From contig NZ_CP054919.1 of assembly GCF_013364235.1 (NCBI RefSeq), positions 701,570 through 765,569 on the forward strand: a stretch of 64,000 nt of DNA, given 5' to 3'. Below are positions 8,561 to 16,172 of the stretch, piece by piece; position 1 is the stretch's first letter; each line of letters starts with the position of its first letter. Position numbers and translations under genes: made by a program. The DNA comes from Kitasatospora sp. NA04385 (GTDB lineage Bacteria > Actinomycetota > Actinomycetes > Streptomycetales > Streptomycetaceae). The notes beneath the pieces are model-generated. The model searched no databases and was not told the origin of the DNA. It saw only the letters and a list, made by a program, of their open reading frames with translations.

Positions 8561-9859
8561 TCAGCCGGAGTGCCACCCGGCGGGCCGGACGGTCTCCTGC
8601 CCGCCGCCCGGGCGGCGGGCCAGGATCTGGTCGACGCCCATCCGCCCCTCGGCGAAGGCCAGCGAGCTCCCGGCCAGGTAGAGCTGCCACAGCCGCACGG
8701 TGGGGCGGCCGACCAGGGCGGCGAAGCGATCGTGCTGCCGGGTCAGTTCGGCCCGCCAGTCGTCGATGGTGCGGGCGTAGTGCGGGCGCATCGCCTCGGT
8801 GTGCAGCACCTCCAGGCCGGCCGCCTCGATCAGGTCGACGGTCTGCCCGAGCGGGCGCATGTGCATGTCGGGGGTGATGTACGCCTCGATGAACGCGCCG
8901 CCGCCGGGTGCGACGGCCCCGCGCGACATCTGCTGGACCAGCAGCCGCCCGCCCGGGCGCAGCAGGCCGTGCAGGCGGGCGGCGAAGGCGGGGTACTCGT
9001 CCCGGCCGACGTGTTCGCCCATCTCCACGCAGCTGACGGCGTCGTAGGCGTCCGCGGGGATCTCCCGGTAGTCGCAGAGCCGGACGTCGACCAGGTCCGC
9101 GACGCCCGCCTCGGCCGCCAGGGTGCGGGCGTGGGCGTGCTGGCGGGCGGAGAGGGTGACGGCGGTGACGCGGGCGCCGTGGTGGCGGGCGGCGTGCCGG
9201 GCGAGCGCGCCCCAGCCGCAGCCGACGTCGAGCAGGCGCGCGCCGGGGCTCAGGTCGAGCTTGCGGCAGATCAGCTCGAACTTGGCTTCCTGCGCGGCCT
9301 GCAGGGGCTGGTCGTCCCGGGTGTAGTAGGCGCAGGAGTAGGCCATGGCCGGTCCGAGCAGCAGGGCGTAGAACTCGTTCGACAGGTCGTAGTGGTGGCT
9401 GATCACCGCCCGGTCGCGGCCCCGGCTGTGCAGGGCGCCGCGGACCTTGGCCCGGCCGCCGGGCCGGGGCGGCGGGGGCCCGGCGACGCCGAGCCGGGCG
9501 GCCGCGGACAGCAGGGCGGGCCAGCTGCGCGGGGCCGGGCGGCCGACCGTCCGTCCGGCGAGGGCCCGCCGGACGGCGGACAGCGCGTCGGCGAGGTCGC
9601 CGTCGACGTCGATTTCCCCGCTGATCCAGGCGTCGGCCAGGCCGAGCTCGCCCGGCTGCCACAGCAGCCTGCGCAGCGCCCGGCGGTGGCGCAGCAGCAC
9701 CGTCGGCCCGTCCGCCGGGCCGGTGGCCGAGCCGTCCCACAGCCGCAGGGCGAAGGGCGGCGGCCCCGCGAACAGCTCGTGCAGGACCGGTTCGAGCACC
9801 TCGGCGGCGCTCTCCCCCCGCCCGGGGGCCCGGGTGGTTCGGGTCGTGGGTGCGGTCAT
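8561..9859 (-). CDS. Cyclopropane-fatty-acyl-phospholipid synthase family methyltransferase
   Basis: A 432-residue cytoplasmic enzyme that would transfer a methylene or methyl group from S-adenosylmethionine to unsaturated acyl chains of phospholipids. The N-terminal part (to about residue 150) contains LGLADAWISGEIDVDGDLAD, typical of the family. The SAM site is LLDVGCGWGALARHAA, followed by VTAVTLSARQHAHARTL, DYREI and EMGEHVG. It ends with the family's LAGSSLAFAEGRMGVDQ stretch. GGAGGGAG precedes ATG 9859; an upstream in-frame extension is GC background. In mycobacteria a CFA synthase gene also lies in the SigK locus, so membership in the same regulon is a reasonable inference. Confidence 0.93.
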   Translation of the reverse strand: MTAPTTRTTRAPGRGESAAEVLEPVLHELFAGPPPFALRLWDGSATGPADGPTVLLRHRRALRRLLWQPGELGLADAWISGEIDVDGDLADALSAVRRALAGRTVGRPAPRSWPALLSAAARLGVAGPPPPRPGGRAKVRGALHSRGRDRAVISHHYDLSNEFYALLLGPAMAYSCAYYTRDDQPLQAAQEAKFELICRKLDLSPGARLLDVGCGWGALARHAARHHGARVTAVTLSARQHAHARTLAAEAGVADLVDVRLCDYREIPADAYDAVSCVEMGEHVGRDEYPAFAARLHGLLRPGGRLLVQQMSRGAVAPGGGAFIEAYITPDMHMRPLGQTVDLIEAAGLEVLHTEAMRPHYARTIDDWRAELTRQHDRFAALVGRPTVRLWQLYLAGSSLAFAEGRMGVDQILARRPGGGQETVRPAGWHSG

Positions 9860-10185
9860 GGCTCTCCCTCCGCCGGACGGGGTCGTGGCGCGGCCCCGTG
9901 GTGGTCTCCTCCTCGGGATTCGGAGCGGCGCCCGGCGCGGCTTGGTCACTCGCCCGGGGCGGCCGGGCGGGCGGGCGGACGACGCGAGTTGACGGTCGTT
10001 CGGCGACGGCCTTCCCCCGGGTCTCTACAGTGATGTAGATTCAAGCACGGGTAAAGAGTTGCCCAAGGCGCGGGTGCGCGGGCGGCCGGGGTCGGCGGGG
10101 CGATCGCGGGGGTCACGCTCGGCAGGGGCGGCGACGGCCGAGACGGCAGAGCCCGGCGGGAGCCGACCGTACACGGGGGAGCACG
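9860..10185. other. Divergent intergenic region, CFA synthase / small membrane protein
   Basis: 326 bases without a supported gene. It holds the 16-base palindrome at 10024-10039 and an A/T-richer patch around 10024-10065 that is the likely promoter area for the rightward gene. Confidence 0.5.
10024..10039. promoter_or_regulatory. Palindromic candidate operator TCTACA-N4-TGTAGA
   Basis: A perfect inverted repeat, six bases each side of GTGA. The half-site TACA/TGTA resembles operators of BlaI/CopY-type repressors, but no such regulator is in the window, so the ligand protein is unknown. Confidence 0.45.
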
Positions 10186-10887
10186 ATGGAAGAACGACCG
10201 CGCCTGACGCAGCAGGACCTGGCCGATTTCGAGTACGCCGTGGGCCAGGCCCTGGCCCGGCTGCTGCCGTCCGGCGATCCGGCCGCGGCCCGGCTGCGCG
10301 TCCTGGCGCGGGCGGCGCGGGCCGGAATCCTGGCGGCCGCGGCCGAGGAGTACCGGGAGTACGCGCGGCTGCGGGCGGCCGCCGCCGCCCGCGTCCCGGC
10401 GCCGGCCGTCGGGCGCTCCCCCGGCTGGGCGGACGTCCTCGCGGTGATCGTCCCGATCGTCGCGGGCGGCACCGCAGGCGTCCTCTTCCTCCTGAGCCTG
10501 CTGTTCAGCGCGGTGGACGGGTCATCCGGGCCGGGCGACGCCCTCGCCACCGCCTCGCTGGACGCCCTCCTGGTCGCCGTCGCCGGTGCGGCGACCGGCG
10601 CGGTCGTCCTCGCGGTCACGGCGGCCCGCAGACGGCCGCCGGTTCAGGACACCGCGGACGGCGACCGGCTGGTCGAGGCCCGTCTGCGCTGGCGGACCGC
10701 ACTGCTGGAGGGCGGCCTGCTGCCGTTCTTGCTGGACCACCTGGCGGATCCGCCCCCCGGCAGCCGGGCCCCGGCCTTCCGCCCCCGCCTCCCCAGCCCC
10801 GACTTCACCGGGCCGGACTACAGCAGCCCCGACTTCTCCGGGCCGGACTACACCGGGCCCGGCTTCGACACCGGCACCCGCCGGTGA
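10186..10887 (+). CDS. Hypothetical two-helix membrane protein with PD(F/Y)xGP tail repeats
   Basis: A 233-residue protein I do not recognise. GGGGGAGC precedes ATG 10186. Residues 1-80 are acidic-basic helical. Two membrane helices follow (VLAVIVPIVAGGTAGVLFLL; then LDALLVAVAGAATGAVVLAV), and a cytoplasmic part contains RLRWRTALLEGGLLPFLLD. The last 30 residues are an imperfect repeat built on SPDFTGPDYS-type units, proline/aspartate/tyrosine rich and probably disordered. It is followed 26 bases later by another small membrane protein, likely in one transcript. Confidence 0.75.
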   Translation: MEERPRLTQQDLADFEYAVGQALARLLPSGDPAAARLRVLARAARAGILAAAAEEYREYARLRAAAAARVPAPAVGRSPGWADVLAVIVPIVAGGTAGVLFLLSLLFSAVDGSSGPGDALATASLDALLVAVAGAATGAVVLAVTAARRRPPVQDTADGDRLVEARLRWRTALLEGGLLPFLLDHLADPPPGSRAPAFRPRLPSPDFTGPDYSSPDFSGPDYTGPGFDTGTRR

Positions 10888-10913
10888 ACCGCACGATCCG
10901 AAGGAACCGAGAA

Positions 10914-11291
10914 ATGACCAGGCGTAGGATCACCGCCGCTCTCCCCGCGCTCGCCCTCGCCGCCCTGCTGGCCGCGGGCGGCCCGGCCGCCGCCGCGGAG
11001 CACGGCACCGGCACCGGCACCGGCAGCAGCACCGGCCGTCCGCAGGCCGTCGCCGTCCAGCGGGCCGCCGACGTGGTCGCCCCGCAGGCCGCGCCGCGGA
11101 TCACCCACGCGCCCGCCACCGCCGTCACGGACCTCGCCGCCGGGGACAAGGAGAAGAAGAAGGGCGGCTTCTTCAAGAAGCTCGGCATCGCCGTCCTGAT
11201 CGTCATCCTGCTGATCGTCCTGCTGGTCATAGGCCTCGTCGTCGCCGTGGTGCTCGGCATCCGGGCCCTCTTCCGCCGCCGCTCGGCCTGA
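10914..11291 (+). CDS. Small exported protein with C-terminal membrane anchor
   Basis: A 125-residue protein. A signal peptide (TAALPALALAALLAAGGPAAAA) is followed by a short Gly/Thr/Ala linker. A lysine patch (KEKKKGGFFKK) comes next, then one very hydrophobic helix (GIAVLIVILLIVLLVIGLVV) and a basic end (RALFRRRSA). The layout is a secreted stub anchored at its C-terminus. No family was recognised. A sorting-signal reading is possible in outline, but no PEP or LPxTG motif is visible. The ATG at 10914 follows AAGGAACCGAG. It converges on the giant ATPase gene, with a shared terminator. Confidence 0.75.
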   Translation: MTRRRITAALPALALAALLAAGGPAAAAEHGTGTGTGSSTGRPQAVAVQRAADVVAPQAAPRITHAPATAVTDLAAGDKEKKKGGFFKKLGIAVLIVILLIVLLVIGLVVAVVLGIRALFRRRSA

Positions 11292-11298
11292 TCGGCGC

Positions 11299-11336
11299 CA
11301 CCGCCACCCACCGGTCACGGCCGGTGGGTGGCGGTG
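11299..11336. terminator. Bidirectional terminator overlapping the ATPase stop codon
   Basis: A perfect 16-bp stem (11299-11314 with 11321-11336) and a six-base loop. The right arm lies inside the last codons of the minus-strand ATPase gene. Confidence 0.8.
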
Positions 11337-14300
11337 AAGGTGTTCCTGAGCGTCTGCCAGCGCCGCGCCTGGGCGGTGGTGAGGGTGCCGCGGAGCTCGG
11401 CGAGTCTGAGGAGCTGCGCCTCGGCCTCCTGCCCGAGTGCCTGGGCCTCGGCCCGGTAGTGGTCGGTGATCAGGGCCTGGACTTCGGCGTCGTCCATGAC
11501 GGGGGCGACGCGTTGGGCGATCCGGTTCATGTCCCGGTAGGAGCCCTGGAGGCGGAAGGGGGGTTCGGTGCGGTCCCGGTCGTGCTGGGCGGCGGAGTCG
11601 ACGTAGGCCCGGTTGACGGCGAGGACGGTCTCGCGGACGGCGAGCAGCCGGGACAGGACGGCGGTGATCCGTCCGCTCTCCTCGGGCGGCCGGACCGGGT
11701 CCGGCTCCGGGGCCCCGGGCTCCCCGGCGGCGCGGCGCAGCAGCAGGTCCAGTTCGGCGCGCTCGGCGGTGGCCAGCGGGGCGAGGTGGGGGTTGGCGGT
11801 GAGGGCGTTCTCGATGAAGCTGAGGGCGAAGAGGTCGTGGCGGCCGGTGACGGCGTCGCCGAGGTTCCACACGTCGGCGCGGTTGGCGAGCATGTCGGGG
11901 ACGCGGAAGCTGCGGCCGGACTCGGTGTAGGGGTTGGCGGCCATCACCACGGCGAAGCGCTTGCCGCGCAGGTCCCATTCGCGGGGCCGGCCGTCCCAGA
12001 CGCCTTCCACCCGGCGCCGGGCGTCGCACAGCGGGATGAAGCGCTGGAGGAAGTCGGGCGAGGTGTGCTGGATGTCGTCGACGTACAGCAGGGTGTTGCT
12101 GCCGGCGTGCAGGGCGAAGTTCAGCTTCTCGATCTCGCGCCGGGAGGTCGCGTCGGGCGCCTGGGCGGGGTCGAGGGAGGTCACCCCGTGGCCCAGGGCG
12201 GGGCCGCTGACGGTGACGAGGAGCATGCCGAGCCGTTCGGCCAGGTACTCGACCAGGGTGGTCTTGCCGTAGCCGGGCGGGGAGAGGAGCAGCAGCAGGC
12301 CGCTGCGGTCGGTGCGGGCGGCGCCGTCGGCGGTGCCGAGCTGGCGGGCGAGGTTGTCGCCGATCAGCGGCAGGTACACCTCGTCGATGAGGCGGTTGCG
12401 GACGAAGCCGTTGAGCGGCGCGGGGAGGTGCTCCGTCAGGCGCAGCCGGGCGTGTTCGCGTTCCAGGAGTTCGCCGCGCAGCCGCTGGTAGGCGCGGAAG
12501 GAGGGGACCTGGACGGTGTGGAAGTCGGCGGCGCGGGTGAGCAGTTCGTCGAGGCGGACGGCGAGGCGGCCGTCCCGCAGGCGGGGGTGGTCGCCGCGCA
12601 GGTCCTCGACGCGGGTCTCGGTGTCGGTGGGCAGGGTGCGGCGGGGCAGGTCGGGGGTGAGCAGGGTGGCGGTGGCTTCGGCGAGGTCGTCGGGGGTGGC
12701 GGGGTGGCCGGTGGCGGTGGTGAAGGACTGCAGCCAGGTGTGGGCGAGTTGGTGGCGGGCGGGCAGCAGGGCGGGGTCGGCGGGCAGGGCGGCGAGGGCG
12801 TCGGCGAGGGCGCGGGTGCCCGGCCGGGCGTGGAACTCCTCCAGCAGGGCGGCGGTGGCGGGTCGGGCGGCGAAGCCGAGTGCGGTGCGGGCGAGTTCCT
12901 CGACCAGGTAGTGGCCGGCCCGGGCGGCGGGGATGCCGGTGGCGGTGGCGAACGGGTCGATCTCGGCCTGGAGTTCGGCGGCGAGGGCGGCGAGCGCGGG
13001 GGCCGAGCCGAAGGCTTCGCGGGCCCGGCCGAGCGAGCGGGACCGGACGGTCCAGGCGTGGCGGGCGCCCTCGTCGGTGCCGTGGGCCCAGAACAGCTGG
13101 GCGGCGGCCCGGGCGGCGGCCGGGTGGCGCAGGGTGTCGGCCGCCGCGTACTGGGTCAGCAGGGCGGTGAGGACGGCGGTGGCGTCGTGGTCGTGGACGC
13201 CGCGCCGGTAGCCCTCGTCGGTGCGCCGTTCGGCGGCTTCGCGGACGAGGTCGGGCAGGCGGCCGGTGGCGAGGGCTTCGTGCAGGGCGGGGAGCCGGTC
13301 GGGTTCGGCGTCCAGGAGCAGGCGGGCGGCCAGGTACTCGGCGCGGTACACCTCGGGCGTCTCGGAGGGGAGGCGCTGGTCCCAGTGCGGGCGGGTGCGG
13401 GCGAAGGCGGGGTCGGTGACCGGGGAGCGGTAGTCGGTGCCGGTGAGGGCGAAGACGGGGCCGTCCGGCCGGGGGACGATGGTGAGTTCGGGGCGCAGCG
13501 GGGCGGCGGTGAACAGGTGGCGGCCGAGCCGCAGGGTGCCGGGGGCGGCGCCGGAGAGTTCGGCGCGGTCCCGGTGGGAGCGGTGGGCCTGGTCGCGGGC
13601 GGCCCGCAGGGCGGTGGTGACCTGGTCGGCGCGTACCGGGTCGCCCAGTTCGCCGAGCTGGTCGGCGAGTTGGCGGACCTTGACGGCCATCGGGTCGGAG
13701 GCGAGGGCGGTGTCGATGTCCCGGGGGGAGTCGAGGGCGGCGAGGTGGCGGCGGAGGGCGGCGAGGATGCGGTCGGCGGAGGCGGCGAGCCGTTCGGCCC
13801 GTCGGACGCGTTCGTCGACCAGGTTCTGGCGGCGGGTGGTGAGGGTGGTGTGGATCTCGGTGCGGCGGGCGGCGAGCCGGTCGGCGAGGGCGGGGTCCGC
13901 GTCGGCGAAGCGGGCGTCGAGCTGTTCGATCCGCAGCAGCAGCCGGGCGAGCTGGTCGTCGCAGGACTGCGGGGTGTCGGCGGCGGCGAGCGCCGCGGCG
14001 GTGGCCTGGGCGAGCAGGGCGCTCTCGGCGGCGAACTCGGCGGCCGACTCCCGGGTGCGCAGCGCGCGGCGGCGGGCGGTGAGGGTGGTGCGGGCGCGGT
14101 TGAGCAGGCCGAGCACGTCGGCGAGGCGGTCGAGGATGCCGGTGCGGGTGGCGGCGTCGGCGAGGTCGAGGGTGGTGACCAGGTCGGCGACGGTCTGCAG
14201 GGCTGCGGTCTGCGCGGTGGCCTCCTCGTGCAGCGGCTCGGCCTGGGGGCTGGCGGTGAGCGCCTCGGAGCGCGCGACCAGGTCGGCGGCCAGGTCCCGC

Positions 14301-16054
14301 TGGTGGGTGAAGGCGTCCGGGGCGGCGAGGTGGTCGACGGCGCGGGTGGCGGCGTCGGTGAGGCCGTCGGCGAGGTCGGCGGCGAGGCGGTCGACCCGGT
14401 CGGTGTCGACGTGGTGCAGTTCCCGGAGGGACTCCACCTCGCCCTGGGCCCGGCGCAGTTCGGCGAGTGCGGTGACCCAGGCCTCGGCGGTGGCGGGGCT
14501 CTCGCCGCGGGTGAGCCGGAGCAGGGTGGTGGTGCGGGTGGCGGTGGCCTCGACGGTGCGGGCGGTGTCGGCGGCCAGCCCGGCGACGGATTCGTGGGCG
14601 GCGAGGGCCTGTCGGGCGCTGTCGCGGATCGCGGCCAGGGCCCGGTGCAGGTCGCCGGTGTCGGGGTCGGCCAGCCAGTGGTGGCGGTCGGCGGTGCGCC
14701 GGGCGGCGGCGAGGACGGTGCGGTAGTCGTCGGCGCCGGGGGCGGGGGCGGCGGCCTGGCGGGCGAGGGCCAGGCAGTCGGCGATGCCGCGGACCAGGTC
14801 GGCGTTGCCGATCCGGGCCAGCGGGCCGTGGCCGACGGGCCGGGCGGCGGCGTGCAGTTCGTCGGCGAAGGGGGTGTGCCAGGTCTGTACGGGGTGCAGG
14901 CGGGCGGGCCCGTCGGTGGCGCCGAACAGGAGCAGGGTGCCGTCGTCCAGGAGGGCGTGGGCGCGGCAGGGCAGGGGGGCGGCGGCTTCCTGGCGGACGC
15001 TGTTGTAGGGCATCAGCAGGGTGCGGCCGTCGGCGGGGTCGCGGAAGGCGTAGAGCACGTCCTCGCCGTTGGGCGAGCGGACGGTGCGGTCGTGGAGCAG
15101 CCCGGCCGCGGGCTGGTCGAAGACCCGGACGCGGCCGTCGGCCAGGGCGTAGCCGCCGGGGAAGGCCAGGCCCTGGTCGCCGGGCAGGCGCAGGCAGGCC
15201 TGGCCGAGCGCGTCGATCCTGGTGACCCGTCCGGTGGGCAGGTGGCACAGCAGGTGGCGGACCGTCGCCTCCTGGTAGGGGCGGATCCGCACCAGCAGGA
15301 GGGTGTCGGTGCGGGCGTGGCCGATCTCGGCGTCGGCGAGGGTCTGGAGCGGTTCGTCCAGGGGTTCCTCGTGCAGGTCGCGGCCGTCGGGGGCGGTGAG
15401 CCGCAGGACGCCGCCCTCGGTGGCGAGCAGGAGTTCGCCACCGAGCGACAGCCGGGGCGGGCGGCCGGGGACGTGGTCGTCCCGGCCGGCCGGAACCCAG
15501 GCGACCTGCTGCGCGTCGGGCCGCGGGTGGCCGCGTTCGCCGCGCGCGTCGAGGTAGCGGGCGCGGCCGGTGTCGTCGAGCTGCCAGCGCAGGGTCCGCT
15601 CGTCGCCCTCGGCGGGGCCGGTGCGGAAGACGGCGTGCAGTCGGCCTTCGTCGAGCCGGAGGCGGTCGAGCCGGGCGTCCCGGAAGTAGCGGTGCAGTTC
15701 GTCGAAGTCCCGTGCCGGGCCGGGGGCTTCGAGCAGTCCGGGCAGGGCTGCGGCGTCCGCGGCGGCGAGGTCGGGGCGGTACAGGGCGAGGACGTCGCCG
15801 ATGGCCTCGGCGGGGCCCGGCTGGGGCAGGCTGCCGACCAGCACCAGGGCGCCGACGGCCACCGCGTCCCGCAGCCGGGCGGGCCGGGCGGTGCTGAGCC
15901 GGCCGGTACCGGCCAGGGTCAGCCCGCCGCCGCCGAACTCGGCCGTGCGGCGCGCGTTCAGCGCCTCGGCGCGTTCGGTCAGGTCGGCCGCCGCCCTGGC
16001 CAGCCGGGCCCGCAACACCTCGTAGGTGTCGGCGTCGACGATCTCCCGCTCCAC
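11315..16054 (-). CDS. Giant AAA+ ATPase of the 'DNA repair ATPase' type
   Basis: A 1,579-residue protein. The first 430 residues contain a beta-propeller-like region (repeated GxVLRLTAPDG, LLLVRIRPYQ, DGRTLLMPYN). A long alpha-helical, coiled-coil-rich middle covers about 430-1150. The C-terminal AAA module has Walker A SPPGYGKTT (lysine 1264), Walker B TLLYVDD (aspartates 1326 and 1327) and a MoxR-like KRFAVVMAANPYTESGRSF segment. Databases usually call such proteins DNA repair ATPases; that function is not evident here. GTG 16054 follows GAGGGAGC. It is the third gene after an NfeD-like and a flotillin gene, so membrane-microdomain remodelling or quality control is a sound alternative. Confidence 0.85.
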   Translation of the reverse strand: MEREIVDADTYEVLRARLARAAADLTERAEALNARRTAEFGGGGLTLAGTGRLSTARPARLRDAVAVGALVLVGSLPQPGPAEAIGDVLALYRPDLAAADAAALPGLLEAPGPARDFDELHRYFRDARLDRLRLDEGRLHAVFRTGPAEGDERTLRWQLDDTGRARYLDARGERGHPRPDAQQVAWVPAGRDDHVPGRPPRLSLGGELLLATEGGVLRLTAPDGRDLHEEPLDEPLQTLADAEIGHARTDTLLLVRIRPYQEATVRHLLCHLPTGRVTRIDALGQACLRLPGDQGLAFPGGYALADGRVRVFDQPAAGLLHDRTVRSPNGEDVLYAFRDPADGRTLLMPYNSVRQEAAAPLPCRAHALLDDGTLLLFGATDGPARLHPVQTWHTPFADELHAAARPVGHGPLARIGNADLVRGIADCLALARQAAAPAPGADDYRTVLAAARRTADRHHWLADPDTGDLHRALAAIRDSARQALAAHESVAGLAADTARTVEATATRTTTLLRLTRGESPATAEAWVTALAELRRAQGEVESLRELHHVDTDRVDRLAADLADGLTDAATRAVDHLAAPDAFTHQRDLAADLVARSEALTASPQAEPLHEEATAQTAALQTVADLVTTLDLADAATRTGILDRLADVLGLLNRARTTLTARRRALRTRESAAEFAAESALLAQATAAALAAADTPQSCDDQLARLLLRIEQLDARFADADPALADRLAARRTEIHTTLTTRRQNLVDERVRRAERLAASADRILAALRRHLAALDSPRDIDTALASDPMAVKVRQLADQLGELGDPVRADQVTTALRAARDQAHRSHRDRAELSGAAPGTLRLGRHLFTAAPLRPELTIVPRPDGPVFALTGTDYRSPVTDPAFARTRPHWDQRLPSETPEVYRAEYLAARLLLDAEPDRLPALHEALATGRLPDLVREAAERRTDEGYRRGVHDHDATAVLTALLTQYAAADTLRHPAAARAAAQLFWAHGTDEGARHAWTVRSRSLGRAREAFGSAPALAALAAELQAEIDPFATATGIPAARAGHYLVEELARTALGFAARPATAALLEEFHARPGTRALADALAALPADPALLPARHQLAHTWLQSFTTATGHPATPDDLAEATATLLTPDLPRRTLPTDTETRVEDLRGDHPRLRDGRLAVRLDELLTRAADFHTVQVPSFRAYQRLRGELLEREHARLRLTEHLPAPLNGFVRNRLIDEVYLPLIGDNLARQLGTADGAARTDRSGLLLLLSPPGYGKTTLVEYLAERLGMLLVTVSGPALGHGVTSLDPAQAPDATSRREIEKLNFALHAGSNTLLYVDDIQHTSPDFLQRFIPLCDARRRVEGVWDGRPREWDLRGKRFAVVMAANPYTESGRSFRVPDMLANRADVWNLGDAVTGRHDLFALSFIENALTANPHLAPLATAERAELDLLLRRAAGEPGAPEPDPVRPPEESGRITAVLSRLLAVRETVLAVNRAYVDSAAQHDRDRTEPPFRLQGSYRDMNRIAQRVAPVMDDAEVQALITDHYRAEAQALGQEAEAQLLRLAELRGTLTTAQARRWQTLRNTFTATHRP

Positions 16055-16093
16055 AGTCGTGCTCCCTCGCCGTTCCGTTCCCGCGTTCCCCGG

Positions 16094-16170
16094 GCCTGCC
16101 GCTTCGCACCGGGCCTGCCGGCTTCGCGCCGGGTCTGCCGCTTCGTACCGAGCCTGCCGCTTCGGGCCGG
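16094..16170. repeat. Four 19-20-bp tandem repeats between flotillin and ATPase genes
   Basis: Units 16094-16112, 16113-16132, 16133-16151 and 16152-16170 share GCCTGCCGCTTCG-like cores. They fill most of the 118-base gap. No gene is present. Confidence 0.75.
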
Positions 16171-16172
16171 CC

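Noticed and set aside
10914..11291. Exosortase substrate with C-terminal sorting signal
   Set aside because: It has a hydrophobic helix and a basic tail but no PEP-like motif, and lies 48 kb from the exosortase gene.
10848..16109. A 1,753-codon minus-strand frame overlapping the ATPase gene
   Set aside because: It is rich in Arg/Pro with no motif; the overlapping frame 11315-16054 carries Walker A and B and normal codon bias.
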